A DNA stretch of 64,000 bases from an uncultured Balneola sp. (GCA_913058495.1 CAJXQC010000016.1:1-64000); one strand, 5' to 3'. Counted from the stretch's first letter, positions 17,519-28,003 are shown. Translations and numbers: made by a program. The notes: generated by a model not told the origin, from the letters alone.

Positions 17519-19414
17519 ATGAAGAAACTTATACTCGGGGGATTACTCCTTAGCGTAGCTTATGCCTGTTCGCCTAAAACAGGGGACAATCTTTCAAAAG
17601 AAATGAAAGAACAGGCTGAACAAACTCCGATTTCCACCTCTATTGATCTTGTAAATACTGATAATGACCGGGTTTGGGTTGAGATCGATCCGGGAATGTT
17701 TTCCCAAGACACAGTTACATATAGAATCCCAAGAGTAGTACAGGGAACTTATGAAATCAGTGATTTCGGTAGTTTTACAGAAGACTTGGTTGCTTACGAT
17801 TATTCAGGAATGGAAATTGAAGTAAATCGACCGGATGAAAATACCTGGATCATTCCAAATGCTCAGAAATTAGATAAGCTGGGTTACTATGTAAACGATA
17901 CATTTGATATCGAGAACACAGAAAAACCTACACCATTTTCACCATCAGGGACCAATATTGAAGATGATAACTTTGTTCTAAACCTGCATGGTTTCATCGG
18001 ATATTTCGAAGAGTTGAAAGACAACAGCTACAAATTAGCAGTTACTGCTCCTGCGGGAATGAAAAAATCATCGGCGCTTCCGACAAGTAGCTCGATGGTT
18101 TTAGAAGGAGATTCAACAGTAGTAGATAATTATACAGCTGCCAGATATTTTGATATTACTGATAACCCGATGTTTTACGGAGATCTGGATATTGAAGAAT
18201 TTTTGGTAGGCGACATTCAGATCGTGTTGAGTGTTTATTCCCCAAACGGAGTGCATTCAGCAGCAAAGATCAAAGAGACCGTTTTTGAAATGATGCAGGC
18301 TCAGAAAGCATATCTGGGTGACCTTAACAGTACTCCGCGATATGATATCTATCTGTATCTGTCAGAAGGTACTCAAACATCACCACAAGGTTTTGGAGCA
18401 CTGGAACATCAGACTTCAACCATTGTTGTACTTCCTGAGCAAATGCAGGAGCCGCAGTTAAATCAAGCTATGATCGATGTGGTTTCGCATGAGTTTTTCC
18501 ATATTGTAACTCCATTAAGTGTGCACTCAGAAGATGTTCACTATTTCGATTACTATGAGCCGACATTCTCGAAGCATTTGTGGATGTATGAGGGAGTTAC
18601 GGAATATTTTGCGAGTCACTTTCAGGCCTACGAAGATCTTCAGCCTAAAGAAGAATTTTATAGCAAGATTCAGAGCAAGATCTCAAGTTCATACACTATG
18701 GACGATTCTATGAGTTTTACGGTAATGAGTGAGAACGTAATTGACGAACCATATGCATCTAATTATTACAATGTGTACCAAAAAGGAGCATTGTTTGGGA
18801 TGTGTATCGATATTCTGATGAGAGAAGAAAGTAACGGTGAAAGAAGTATGCTTTCGTTGATGAAAGAGTTATCAGCAAAATATGGTATCGACAAACCATT
18901 CGAAGATGATAACCTGATCGCAGAAATAACTGAGATGACCTACCCTTCAGTTGGCGAGTTTCTGAGAACTCATGTTGAAGGAACTACACCTATCGATTAT
19001 TCAGTATTCTTTGATAAGGTTGGTTTAGAAATGGGCGTGGAAGAGGTGCAGACAAATCTGTTTTTGGTTAATCAGCAAGCTGCTTATATCAATGTCGATC
19101 AGACGAATGGAAAGATCTACTTCGAAAATATGGATTTGAATACTTCCCTAATTGAAATGGGTGTTCAGCCGGGAGATACATTGGTTGCAGTTAACGGAAC
19201 AGAAGCGTCTCTGGAAAATTTTCGCCAAATATTACCACAGTCCTTTCAATGGACACCGGATACAGAACTTACTTTGACAATTAACAGAAATGGAGAAGAT
19301 TTTAAACTTCAGGGTGTTGTAGGAACGCCACTATATCCACAGCAAAAACTACAAGAAGTTGAAGATGCTACCGATGAGCAAATTCAATTAAGAAACTGGT
19401 GGTTGGAGAAGTAA
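17519..19414 (+). CDS. M61 family (glycyl aminopeptidase-like) metallopeptidase with PDZ domain, lipoprotein
   Basis: The ATG at 17519 gives 631 residues with a lipoprotein signal, MKKLILGGLLLSVAYAC. The zinc motif HEFFH is at about 324-328, with a downstream WMYEGVTEYFASH helix carrying the third ligand Glu. A PDZ-like domain follows near the C-terminus (GVQPGDTLVAVNG). This order (N-terminal beta domain, gluzincin core, PDZ) is that of M61 peptidases. It probably cleaves peptides in the periplasm. A strong terminator follows. Confidence 0.9.
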   Translation: MKKLILGGLLLSVAYACSPKTGDNLSKEMKEQAEQTPISTSIDLVNTDNDRVWVEIDPGMFSQDTVTYRIPRVVQGTYEISDFGSFTEDLVAYDYSGMEIEVNRPDENTWIIPNAQKLDKLGYYVNDTFDIENTEKPTPFSPSGTNIEDDNFVLNLHGFIGYFEELKDNSYKLAVTAPAGMKKSSALPTSSSMVLEGDSTVVDNYTAARYFDITDNPMFYGDLDIEEFLVGDIQIVLSVYSPNGVHSAAKIKETVFEMMQAQKAYLGDLNSTPRYDIYLYLSEGTQTSPQGFGALEHQTSTIVVLPEQMQEPQLNQAMIDVVSHEFFHIVTPLSVHSEDVHYFDYYEPTFSKHLWMYEGVTEYFASHFQAYEDLQPKEEFYSKIQSKISSSYTMDDSMSFTVMSENVIDEPYASNYYNVYQKGALFGMCIDILMREESNGERSMLSLMKELSAKYGIDKPFEDDNLIAEITEMTYPSVGEFLRTHVEGTTPIDYSVFFDKVGLEMGVEEVQTNLFLVNQQAAYINVDQTNGKIYFENMDLNTSLIEMGVQPGDTLVAVNGTEASLENFRQILPQSFQWTPDTELTLTINRNGEDFKLQGVVGTPLYPQQKLQEVEDATDEQIQLRNWWLEK

Positions 19415-19439
19415 TGTAACTTCATCTTGAATGATTTTC

Positions 19440-19474
19440 AGCCCTGTTTATATTTCTAAACAGGGCTTTTTTTT
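19440..19474 (+). terminator. Rho-independent terminator of the M61 gene
   Basis: A perfect stem AGCCCTGTTTA / TAAACAGGGCT with a 6-base loop, then nine T. It starts 26 bases after the stop codon. Confidence 0.9.
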
Positions 19475-19501
19475 TATTCATTATTACGATTAAGTTCTAT
19501 C

Positions 19502-20485
19502 ATGCAAAAATCACTAAATCTAGTTTTAATAATTACTTTTTTTGTTTCTATCTCAACTATGGCTCAGCCTACAGAGTTGGTTGAGATAAAAAGAGTCAAG
19601 ATTCCCGAAGAACTTTTTCTAGGGGGATTTTTTGAGATTGACATACAAGATGAACGAATATTGATCTCAGATAACTCATTGAATCAGGTTGTTCTTTTTA
19701 CGGGAAAAGAATGGAAAGTTCTGGATCCCGAAGAATGCCACCCCGGGTTTAAATTTTATCCATGGAAAGCTGAATTCGGTGATAATGATGAAATCTTTAT
19801 AACAAACTCAGGAATTTGGGGATTCCGGTTCAAAAAGAATGGAGATTGCGTGGGAGCAGTACAGGAGAAATCCATAATGCCAGAACAATTTGATTATGGA
19901 AAAGATATCGTTGGGTTTAGTAAAGACTTCATCAAATATGATATTAGATCTTGGGATAAAAAGGGCGAAGAAAAAGGAATCGCTTTTTCAGTAGAGAATG
20001 AATTTCCGAATGCAGAATATAGATTTACAGGTGGAGGAATTTTTGAAGCTGATAACATCATATATTTTACGAAAGCTTTTGAACCTGTTATCTATTCATT
20101 CAATCGAAAAACTAAGAAATTAGTGAGTAAGGGATTCAATTCTGATATATTTAATCCAATATCGGTAGATATTTCGAAAGATTTTGATGCCTCCAAGCTC
20201 CCTAAAGAAATCGGAAAAATTATCAAGAATAATTCAGTGGTTTATAATGCCTATCAATTAAATAAAAATTCAGGAGTAGTTCTCTTTAATCAGCATGTTG
20301 ATAAAAAATCAGTGACGTTTGGTCTGATTTTTAAATTGTCAGATTTATCGGTAAAAAAAACCTTAGTATTTGAAACCTTACCAGATTTTATTTCAAATAA
20401 TGAATTCGTATTCATAGAACGAGAAAATGATGGCTATGAAGATGAGGTTATAGAATTAGTATTCAGAAGAGTAAAAAGGAACTAA
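19502..20485 (+). CDS. Secreted six-bladed beta-propeller-like protein
   Basis: 327 residues with an N-terminal signal peptide (MQKSLNLVLIITFFVSISTMAQ) and no lipobox. The rest is strand-rich with blade-like segments (ILISDNSLNQVVLF, EIFITNSGIWGF, IIYFTKAFEPVIYSF). It resembles the NHL/six-bladed propeller proteins of Bacteroidota, like the protein at 36063. No catalytic motif is seen; the role is unknown. It sits between two terminators or long gaps, so it is probably transcribed alone. Confidence 0.55.
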   Translation: MQKSLNLVLIITFFVSISTMAQPTELVEIKRVKIPEELFLGGFFEIDIQDERILISDNSLNQVVLFTGKEWKVLDPEECHPGFKFYPWKAEFGDNDEIFITNSGIWGFRFKKNGDCVGAVQEKSIMPEQFDYGKDIVGFSKDFIKYDIRSWDKKGEEKGIAFSVENEFPNAEYRFTGGGIFEADNIIYFTKAFEPVIYSFNRKTKKLVSKGFNSDIFNPISVDISKDFDASKLPKEIGKIIKNNSVVYNAYQLNKNSGVVLFNQHVDKKSVTFGLIFKLSDLSVKKTLVFETLPDFISNNEFVFIERENDGYEDEVIELVFRRVKRN

Positions 20486-20543
20486 TCAGAAAATCTTTTT
20501 TTAAATCGAATACCTTGTACCTTTGGTGTTCACAAATTCAGAT

Positions 20544-21635
20544 ATGACAGCAATTACTTTTATAGCCGGATTGGCGGCACTTATTGGCGGAGCAGAATTA
20601 TTTTTAAGAGGTGTGGATCACTTTGGAGTGAAATGGAGAGTCTCGCCTTTGATAATGGGATTGACAGTGGTCGCTTTTGCAACCGGAGCTCCCGAACTGG
20701 CGATCAGTTTGCAGGCGGCCATAGCCGGGAATGCTGATCTGGTTCTGGGAAATATTGTAGGTAGTAATATTGCGAATATACTTCTGATTCTTGGAATTAG
20801 TGCTATTATTAAACCTCTGGCTGTAAAACTCAGAGTGGTCCAAATTGACGTTCCTATCGTAATAGCAGCCAGTGTATTATTGTATGTTATCGCCTTTGAC
20901 GGTGAGCTTACAACACTAGACGGAGTTTGGTTGTTATTGGGCTTAGTTGCGTATTCGGTTTTTACTTTTTTCCAGATAAAGAAAGAAAGAGATAATCAGC
21001 CGGAAGAAACCGAGCTGGAAGCAAAGGCAAGGGAACTTTCAACTGGCTGGTTCTTCTATGTAAAGAATATCGGATATTTGATCGTGGGAATGGGGTTGAT
21101 CGTTCAGGGATCAGATTGGATGGTAAAAAGTGCCGTTGAGATTGCTACAATATTGGGACTTTCAGAATTAGTGATCGGTTTAACCATTGTGTCTATAGGA
21201 ACTTCATTACCGGAAGTTGCAACCAGTATTGCAACGATTCGAAAAGGAAACACAGATATGGCTGTGGCAAATGTGATGGGAAGCAATCTCTATAATATTT
21301 TGCTCACCCTTGGGCTTACAGTTGTAATAGCTCCGAATATATTAACGGTATCTCCGGCAGCTCTGGCATTAGATATTCCTTTCATGGTTGCTGTAAGTAT
21401 TATGTGTATCCCAATATTTATTGCAGGGTTTGATATTACTAAGTTCGATGGAGCGATATTACTGTTCTATTATGGTTCTTACCTGACTTATTTGGTTCTG
21501 GATGCAGTGGGCTCGTCATTTGAGCAAACCATGGAAACGATCATGCTATATGGTGTAATTCCGGCGACTTTAATTTACATTTTCCGTAGAGTGGTCGCTC
21601 ATAGAAAACAATTGAAAAAAGTAATTAGTAGTTAA
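20544..21635 (+). CDS. Calcium/sodium antiporter, CaCA family (YrbG-like)
   Basis: The ATG at 20544 gives 363 residues that begin directly with the first membrane helix; the upstream TTG/GTG options add an unlikely tail. Ten or eleven helices carry the two inverted alpha repeats: FATGAPELAISL with GNIVGSNIANILLILG, and GTSLPEVATSI with NVMGSNLYNILLTLG. These Glu residues bind the ion. It should exchange Ca2+ for Na+ across the inner membrane, which fits a marine organism. Confidence 0.93.
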   Translation: MTAITFIAGLAALIGGAELFLRGVDHFGVKWRVSPLIMGLTVVAFATGAPELAISLQAAIAGNADLVLGNIVGSNIANILLILGISAIIKPLAVKLRVVQIDVPIVIAASVLLYVIAFDGELTTLDGVWLLLGLVAYSVFTFFQIKKERDNQPEETELEAKARELSTGWFFYVKNIGYLIVGMGLIVQGSDWMVKSAVEIATILGLSELVIGLTIVSIGTSLPEVATSIATIRKGNTDMAVANVMGSNLYNILLTLGLTVVIAPNILTVSPAALALDIPFMVAVSIMCIPIFIAGFDITKFDGAILLFYYGSYLTYLVLDAVGSSFEQTMETIMLYGVIPATLIYIFRRVVAHRKQLKKVISS

Positions 21636-21767
21636 TTCAGACAGGTAAAATCTGAACCACTAAACGGTTGGATTTCAAATCTCACTTTACTGCTCTATTA
21701 TTTATAGGAACATATAGTTTTTCATTCATCTTTAAGTGAGTGTTACCATTAACAAAAACTATTCAAG

Positions 21768-22298
21768 ATGAACTTATTCAAGAGAGCAATAAATTTATTT
21801 ACACTAGCACTTGTACTAACTCTTTCATTTGAGGTTAATGCTCAGGAAGAAACAAATATTCTTGAGCTAACAACGGAAACAGAATCATTATCGACATTAG
21901 CTACGGCAGTAGAAGCAGCTGATTTAGAAGCGACACTTCAGTCAGAAGGTCCATACACTGTTTTTGCGCCCACAAACGAAGCTTTTGAAAATCTTCCTGA
22001 GGGAGTTTTAAATGAATTACTGAAGCCTGAAAACAAAGAACAGTTGGTAGCTGTACTAACTTATCATGTAATTCCCGGTGAAGTTATGTCGGACGATGTT
22101 ACTAAAACGATGAAAGCTAAAACAATTCAGGGAAGTAATGCATCCGTAAAAAGTAACGGAGAAAGCGTTATGATTGAAAATGCTGAAGTGGTTAAAGCTG
22201 ATATAAATGCCAGTAACGGTGTTGTACATGTTATCGATGAAGTGATTCTGCCGCCAAGTATCAAAAAAGCACTGAATTCTTCAAAGAGTGATTATTAA
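21768..22298 (+). CDS. Secreted fasciclin (FAS1) domain protein
   Basis: 176 residues: a signal peptide of about 25 (ends VNAQ), then one FAS1 domain. The H1 motif TVFAPTNEAFENLP, the central YHVIPGEV and the H2 motif NGVVHVIDEVILPP are clear. Such proteins mediate adhesion at the cell surface or act as stress-linked secreted factors. It has its own upstream region and a terminator just downstream. Confidence 0.93.
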   Translation: MNLFKRAINLFTLALVLTLSFEVNAQEETNILELTTETESLSTLATAVEAADLEATLQSEGPYTVFAPTNEAFENLPEGVLNELLKPENKEQLVAVLTYHVIPGEVMSDDVTKTMKAKTIQGSNASVKSNGESVMIENAEVVKADINASNGVVHVIDEVILPPSIKKALNSSKSDY

Positions 22299-22320
22299 AT
22301 CACACTTTTAAACCAAATTA

Positions 22321-22351
22321 AGCCGATTGTGAAAGCAGTCGGCTTTTTTAT
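22321..22351 (+). terminator. Rho-independent terminator of the fasciclin gene
   Basis: Stem AGCCGATTG / CAGTCGGCT with one mismatch, then TTTTTTA, beginning 23 bases after the stop codon. Confidence 0.8.
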
Positions 22352-22418
22352 TTGTAAATATATCTTGAAATCTAATAAGAGATTTCGACCTTCTTTAGCT
22401 GTAAAATAAAGTTAGTAT

Positions 22419-23375
22419 CTATTTACTTTTTTCTCTCGCCTTCTTCTCTTTCTCACTGATGATCCAGTTTACATATAAAAACTCCAATGCTGCTCCTTCA
22501 AATCCATTCCAATTTGAGATCAGGTTTTGGAATTTCTCTTCACTGATGGTGTGTGGGTTTTCACCATAACTTGCAATGATCCAACGACGCAATCCTTTTT
22601 CTTCATCTTTCTTTTTGTTGCTGGGAAAAACAGCATCCGGTCTTCCACGCATCATCATAAGATCTTGTCCTGCGGTAGGGCCAATTCCTTTTATGTTCGT
22701 TAGTAGATCATAAGCCTCTTGAGGATCACAATTTGTGATGTGTTCCATATCAACATTGCCGGCTACCATATCTGAAGCCAGTCCGGTAAGATATTCGCCT
22801 TTTCTTTTGGTAGGACCAAGTTTTCGAATACTCATCGGGTCTGCTTTCATAAGTTGATAAGCTCTTGGCCAGGCAGGAATATTCTTTCCGTTATGAACCA
22901 AAGCAGTTCCATAAGCTTCCCGAACTGCAAACATCATTTTCTTAGCAGTAGGTTTATGATTCATCTGCATCTCTACAATTCTGTTCTGAATATCTTCGAA
23001 TAAATTAGCTCTGGTCATTCTTTTTAAACCGTACAGTGAGCTTAGTTTATCACCCAAAAGTGGATCTTCTGAAGCCTGATCGTACAGAGGTCGGATATCC
23101 ATTTCGGTTCCTAAGATCTTAGATAAGCTCTTATTCGCTTCCTCAATTTCTTCTTTTGATAAGGATTCCTTGGTCTCCATATGAAACTCTGGCGAATCCG
23201 GATCACCGTTAAAAAATACAGTTACGATTACATCTGTATCACCAACCGGAATGGGGCGAGTAAATCCTTCTTCGAAAATAGTTTCTACATCATGCTCATG
23301 ATCGAAATAGGATTCTACATCGAGGCAAAGAAACCAGTCATGCGGCGGAATAGATTTTAGTGTCCAGGAACTCAT
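22419..23375 (-). CDS. HhH-GPD superfamily DNA glycosylase-like protein (AlkA/OGG-like)
   Basis: 318 residues. The N-terminal 100 residues resemble the AlkA/OGG beta domain (DWFLCLDVESYF start). The HhH motif is LTNIKGIGPTAGQDLMMMRG, followed by DAVFPSNKKKDEEKGLRRW. In AlkA-like enzymes the catalytic Asp follows the FP of this segment. Here it is not where expected (Asn/Lys), unless the Asp six residues further on does the job through a small insertion. It may excise damaged bases, or have lost activity. It is transcribed alone. Confidence 0.72.
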   Translation of the reverse strand: MSSWTLKSIPPHDWFLCLDVESYFDHEHDVETIFEEGFTRPIPVGDTDVIVTVFFNGDPDSPEFHMETKESLSKEEIEEANKSLSKILGTEMDIRPLYDQASEDPLLGDKLSSLYGLKRMTRANLFEDIQNRIVEMQMNHKPTAKKMMFAVREAYGTALVHNGKNIPAWPRAYQLMKADPMSIRKLGPTKRKGEYLTGLASDMVAGNVDMEHITNCDPQEAYDLLTNIKGIGPTAGQDLMMMRGRPDAVFPSNKKKDEEKGLRRWIIASYGENPHTISEEKFQNLISNWNGFEGAALEFLYVNWIISEKEKKAREKSK

Positions 23376-23477
23376 AGAAAATTATAAATGGATATTGCAA
23401 TAGTGATTAAAGTAACCAATAGTTTTTAACACTAATTCCATTTAGCAGATCCAACTTCTGAAGCTCCGGGTTAATAA

Positions 23478-26400
23478 TTAAGAACTTGCTAATTCTATTT
23501 TTTCGGATTCTTTTTTGAATGGATTCCAGTTATAAGCTTTCAATTTATCAACTACCTGATCAACTGAAACATACACTACAGGAATAAATACAAGTGTTAC
23601 TAATGTTGATGCAGTCAGTCCTCCAATTACAACTCGTGCAAGAGAAGCCTGAATCTCTGCTCCGGCTCCAATTCCAAAAGAGAGTGGAAGTAAACCTAAA
23701 ACGGTTGTAAGTGTAGTCATTAAAATTGGGCGTAGTCGTAATCGTCCTGCTTCTATAACTGCTTCAATTACAGGCAATCCTTTATCTCTTCTAAGAAGAT
23801 TTACATAATCGATCAGTACAATGGCGTTATTTACGACTATACCTATCAGCATTATGATGCCCATCAAGCTTTGTATGTTTATCGTAGTTCCAGTGAGCAG
23901 TAAAGTGGGTACAACTCCAATTACAGCCAGCGGAACAGAACACATTACCACCAAAGGATCCAGAAATCGCTCAAACTGACCTGCCATTACCATATAAATG
24001 AGAATCAGAGCCATAATTATCGACATATTGAAATCTGCAGCCGCCTTTTGTTGCTCCTGATATTCTCCGCTGAATACAATACTGTAACCTTCCGGAAGAG
24101 GATAATCAGCCAGATTGGCCTGAGCAATTTCTACTGCTTCTCCCAATGCCAGACCAGTTTCAAGATTAGCCGAGATTCCGGTTACTCTTTGTCCGTTTAT
24201 TCGGGTAATATCTTCAGGACCGCGACCGGCATTCCTCTTAATTACGGACGAAACCGGAATAACCTGCCCACCGGGAGTTTGTATAGAAATGTTGTCAAGG
24301 TCTTGTGTATTCAAACGATCTTCAGGACGCAAACGAACAGTGATCGGGTATTCGTCTCCGCTAATTCGGAATGCACCGGCTCTGCTTCCGCCAATATTGG
24401 TTTGAATAGTTCTTGCTACACTATTAATAGTTAAACCAAGCTGAGCGATCTTTTCGCGATCAAAAACAATATTTTCCTCAGGTGTTCCTTCACTTCGATC
24501 TACTTCAACTCCGGTAATTCCTTCAATTTTTTCCAGTTCCAATTTAATATCCTGAGCTATTTGATACGAACGGTCAATATCATATCCACGAACTTCAAGC
24601 TGAAGATCTTCGGCTCCGCCTGATCCAAAAACGCGGCGCAAGATCCAAAGACCTGACTGTGCGTTAACTCTTATGTTTGCCCCTGCAATCGTTCCTTCAA
24701 CTTTCTTTTGAATTTCCTCTGCAAGTTCAGAAGTGCTTCGGGATCTTTTAGAAGCTTCCACCATAGTGATCTCAACTTCAGCGCGACCGTCTCTTACATC
24801 GGTAGTCAAATGTTCTATATCATCAAATGGGATAGTGCTTCTGATAACCTGCTCTAACTCTGCTAAATACTCATTGATCACAGTGATATTTGTACCATCA
24901 GCCATTCTTAGATCAATATCGATCTCATCTGCATCAGTTTGTGGAGCTAGTTCTACCGGTATAACAGGTGCAAGAAAAAATGAACCAATAACCAAAACTC
25001 CGGTTACAGCAAAAACCAATTTTCTGTATTTCAGAACAGATCTTAGCGATGATGAATACTTATTCTCAAATTTGTTGAAAAACTTTTGAAACCAGCCTTT
25101 TTTAGCTCCATCAGAATTCTTTTTAACATCCAGAAATCTACTTGAAAGCATTGGTACTAAAGTAAGTGCTACCAAAAGTGAGCAAACAAGTGCAAAAACA
25201 ACAACCAATGCCAATTGCTGAAACAGTAAACCGGAAATGGTCTGCATAAAAATCACCGGCAGAAAGATCACAGAAGTAGTTAGTGTGGAAGCAATAATGG
25301 CTCCTGAAACCTGTTTTGTTCCAATTAATGCACTTGTTTTCAGGTCTTCGCCTTCTTCTTCACGGAGCCGTATTATATTTTCCAGTACAACAATGGCATT
25401 ATCAACGATAAGGCCTACACCGAGTGCCAGACCTCCGAAACTCATCTGGTTTAGAGTAAGTCCGTTAAAGTACAACAAAGCAAAAGTAGCGATGATCGAA
25501 ATAGGGATAGAAACAGCAATAATAAAAGTCGACGATCCATTTCTGAAGAAAACGTAAAGCACGACTACGGCAAGTAAAGCTCCCCACATAGCTGAACTCT
25601 GAACGTTGTCAATAGAACTTTGAATGAATGTACTTTGGTCAGTAGTTACAAAAAGGTCAAGATCATTTCTTTCTGAATTAATAAGTTCAACTTCCCGTCG
25701 AATATCTTCGGCAACAGCTACTGTATTGGCTCCGGTTTGTTTACGGATTCCAAATCGCACCATAGGTTTTTCATCAATGGTCACCAGTCGATCCAGATCC
25801 TGGTATCCAAAGTTTACTTCAGCAACATCTTTAACACGGATAGGTTTTCCATCAACCGTAGTAATAACCGTATTTGCAATTTGGTCAATTGACTCAAATT
25901 CGCCCTGAGTTCTCACATATAATTGTTGTACTCCGGAATTTACGTTTCCACCCGGAAGGTTTGCATTTTCACTGGAGATGGCTTGTTGAACATCCGCTGA
26001 GGTCAATCCACTTGCTATCAACCTGTCTCGCTTCAGATCGATTTTAACTTCACGGTTTATGCCTCCCCAAATATCAATGGAGCCAACCCCATTTATTTGT
26101 TCAAATCTTTTAGTGATCTCACGATCCAGAAGCAGCGTTAGATCCGCTAGATTTTTATCAGAATTAGCACCTACAATAACAATCGGGAAGTTATTGGGAT
26201 CAAATTTCCAGATTCTCGGGGATTCTACTTCGGGTGGAAGCGCACTTCTCAAGCGATCTAAAGCTGCTCGCACATCATTTGCGGCTACATCTACATCTAC
26301 TGATTGAGCAAACTCCAGAGTTACTCTGCTTCGGCCTTCACTGGATTGAGAACGTACACGCTCAACACCGGGAACACCTGCTACGGCATTTTCAACTCGC

Positions 26401-26594
26401 TCAGTGATGATAGTTTCAATTTCTTCAGGCCCAACATTTGGGTATTCGGTACTTACGGTAAGTTGTGGATATTCGATAGGAGGAAGCAGATCAACGGGTA
26501 AATACCGAAATCCGATCACACCAAGAGTGATAATGATCAGAAAGAACATTGTAGTTGCAATCGGGCGTTTAATTGAAATGTCTGTAAGTGCCAT
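23478..26594 (-). CDS. RND multidrug efflux permease, HAE1/AcrB type
   Basis: 1038 residues with the AcrB layout: MALTDISIKRPIATTMF helix start, a large porter domain, a second helix set beginning with the GLALGVGLIVDNAIVVLEN segment that carries the proton-relay Asp, and a second porter half. It should pump drugs, bile-like compounds or lipids out using the proton gradient, together with the adaptor encoded 18 bases upstream and an outer-membrane TolC-like factor not present here. The substrate cannot be inferred. Confidence 0.95.
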   Translation of the reverse strand: MALTDISIKRPIATTMFFLIIITLGVIGFRYLPVDLLPPIEYPQLTVSTEYPNVGPEEIETIITERVENAVAGVPGVERVRSQSSEGRSRVTLEFAQSVDVDVAANDVRAALDRLRSALPPEVESPRIWKFDPNNFPIVIVGANSDKNLADLTLLLDREITKRFEQINGVGSIDIWGGINREVKIDLKRDRLIASGLTSADVQQAISSENANLPGGNVNSGVQQLYVRTQGEFESIDQIANTVITTVDGKPIRVKDVAEVNFGYQDLDRLVTIDEKPMVRFGIRKQTGANTVAVAEDIRREVELINSERNDLDLFVTTDQSTFIQSSIDNVQSSAMWGALLAVVVLYVFFRNGSSTFIIAVSIPISIIATFALLYFNGLTLNQMSFGGLALGVGLIVDNAIVVLENIIRLREEEGEDLKTSALIGTKQVSGAIIASTLTTSVIFLPVIFMQTISGLLFQQLALVVVFALVCSLLVALTLVPMLSSRFLDVKKNSDGAKKGWFQKFFNKFENKYSSSLRSVLKYRKLVFAVTGVLVIGSFFLAPVIPVELAPQTDADEIDIDLRMADGTNITVINEYLAELEQVIRSTIPFDDIEHLTTDVRDGRAEVEITMVEASKRSRSTSELAEEIQKKVEGTIAGANIRVNAQSGLWILRRVFGSGGAEDLQLEVRGYDIDRSYQIAQDIKLELEKIEGITGVEVDRSEGTPEENIVFDREKIAQLGLTINSVARTIQTNIGGSRAGAFRISGDEYPITVRLRPEDRLNTQDLDNISIQTPGGQVIPVSSVIKRNAGRGPEDITRINGQRVTGISANLETGLALGEAVEIAQANLADYPLPEGYSIVFSGEYQEQQKAAADFNMSIIMALILIYMVMAGQFERFLDPLVVMCSVPLAVIGVVPTLLLTGTTINIQSLMGIIMLIGIVVNNAIVLIDYVNLLRRDKGLPVIEAVIEAGRLRLRPILMTTLTTVLGLLPLSFGIGAGAEIQASLARVVIGGLTASTLVTLVFIPVVYVSVDQVVDKLKAYNWNPFKKESEKIELASS

Positions 26595-26612
26595 GTCAGT
26601 TAAGCTAAAATG

Positions 26613-27905
26613 TTAAAGTGTGGTTTTTTCAGGAGTCTGTTGTTTGTCTTTCATTACGTCATTGAGCAAATCTTCTCGCTGCATTTGTTGCAATCGGATT
26701 ACATGTTCCCAGGGAATGGTTTTAACCCGTGCTTGTTCTCTTCCTTCAGAAAGCAGGTTTTGTCCTAGCGTGACTACCCATTTTCCACTTTCCAAACCGT
26801 TCACTGCAACTTCCATTTTACCCCTCGCAATCACATCAATTTCTTGAAAAGTAACATCTGTAGGAGAAGTTAAAGAAGAGACTCCGGATGAAGAATCGCT
26901 TACTGGTTTAATTTCTGAACCAATAGAATTGGCAATATAAATTCCTTCAGTACCGGTATTAGGATCAATGAAAATAGCGCTGGTTGGAATTAATGTAGCT
27001 TGCTGACTTTCACCATAAAAAATGTCAACAGGTACATACATTCCCGGATTTAATAATCCATTTTGGTTATTAATATCGATTTCTGCTTCAGTACTTCTTG
27101 TAATTTCATTTAAGAAAGGACTGATTCTGGACAATTCACCATTAATAGTAACGATCTCTCCATTTTGATCAGTTACCGATATTGCGGCGGTTTGGCCAAC
27201 TTTAATTTTATTAAGCATGCTTTCTGTTAACAGGATCTCAACTCTAAGCTTTGACAGATCTCCTATCATAAAAAGGGGAGTAGAAGCTGATGCCTGCATA
27301 CCGGGTTGGGCATTTCTTTGTCCGATGGTTCCGGTAACAGGTGCTTTTATAAGTGTTTTTGTAAGCTGATTTTTTCTCTCATCCACTAAAGCAGCGGATT
27401 GTTCTACCTGCGCCTCAGCCAGTTCTACATCTGCTTCAGCAGAGATTTTTTCAGCATTGATTTGTTCCAATTCCAATTCGCTGCTAAGATCTTTTTCAGC
27501 AAGAGCTTGTATTCGTTTGTATTGAGCTTCCAGAGTGGATAACTGAGCTTTCGCTTGTTTTAAGCGAGCATTATTGATTTTGAGATTAGCTTCAGATTGT
27601 TGCAATTGCTTCTGGAAAGGTTCGTCTTGTAGTTTTACAAGCACATCACCTTTATTCACAAAGTCGCCATTTTCTACATATACTTCAGCGATCTGGGCAT
27701 TTACTTCCGGATAAAGTTCTATCTGATTTTCGGAAACCACATTTCCACTAAATCGTTCAACAAGTGGAAGAGAGCCAAATTGAGACTGAACTGCTTCCAC
27801 AGCAGGAATTACAAGGTTTCCCTGATTGCTTTGTTGATCCTGTGATTCTTTTGAACAGGATATAAGGAATAACAAAGGCAAGATAATTGTTAGTATTTTT
27901 CTCAT
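26613..27905 (-). CDS. RND efflux periplasmic adaptor, lipoprotein
   Basis: 430 residues with a lipoprotein signal, MRKILTIILPLLFLISC. It has a lipoyl-like hairpin pair (NAQIAEVYVENGDFVNKGDVLVK and LIKAPVTGTIGQRN) on either side of a long coiled coil (about 95-165), then the beta-barrel and membrane-proximal domains. This is the MFP/HlyD architecture. It links the permease gene downstream to an outer-membrane channel. A tail rich in Gln, Lys and Glu ends the protein. Confidence 0.93.
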   Translation of the reverse strand: MRKILTIILPLLFLISCSKESQDQQSNQGNLVIPAVEAVQSQFGSLPLVERFSGNVVSENQIELYPEVNAQIAEVYVENGDFVNKGDVLVKLQDEPFQKQLQQSEANLKINNARLKQAKAQLSTLEAQYKRIQALAEKDLSSELELEQINAEKISAEADVELAEAQVEQSAALVDERKNQLTKTLIKAPVTGTIGQRNAQPGMQASASTPLFMIGDLSKLRVEILLTESMLNKIKVGQTAAISVTDQNGEIVTINGELSRISPFLNEITRSTEAEIDINNQNGLLNPGMYVPVDIFYGESQQATLIPTSAIFIDPNTGTEGIYIANSIGSEIKPVSDSSSGVSSLTSPTDVTFQEIDVIARGKMEVAVNGLESGKWVVTLGQNLLSEGREQARVKTIPWEHVIRLQQMQREDLLNDVMKDKQQTPEKTTL

Positions 27906-28003
27906 CTGTATGTTTTAAGAGCAAGTTTAAAGCTAGAACCATAATCTAGTATATAGAGGTTCAGAATGGTTGTTAAAACTGATTAAAAACGTAAAAATTA
28001 GTT

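Noticed and set aside
23478-26594. Several long open frames antisense to the RND permease gene
   Set aside because: They are shadows of the permease reading frame; the translated products show no domain and the composition is that of antisense frames.
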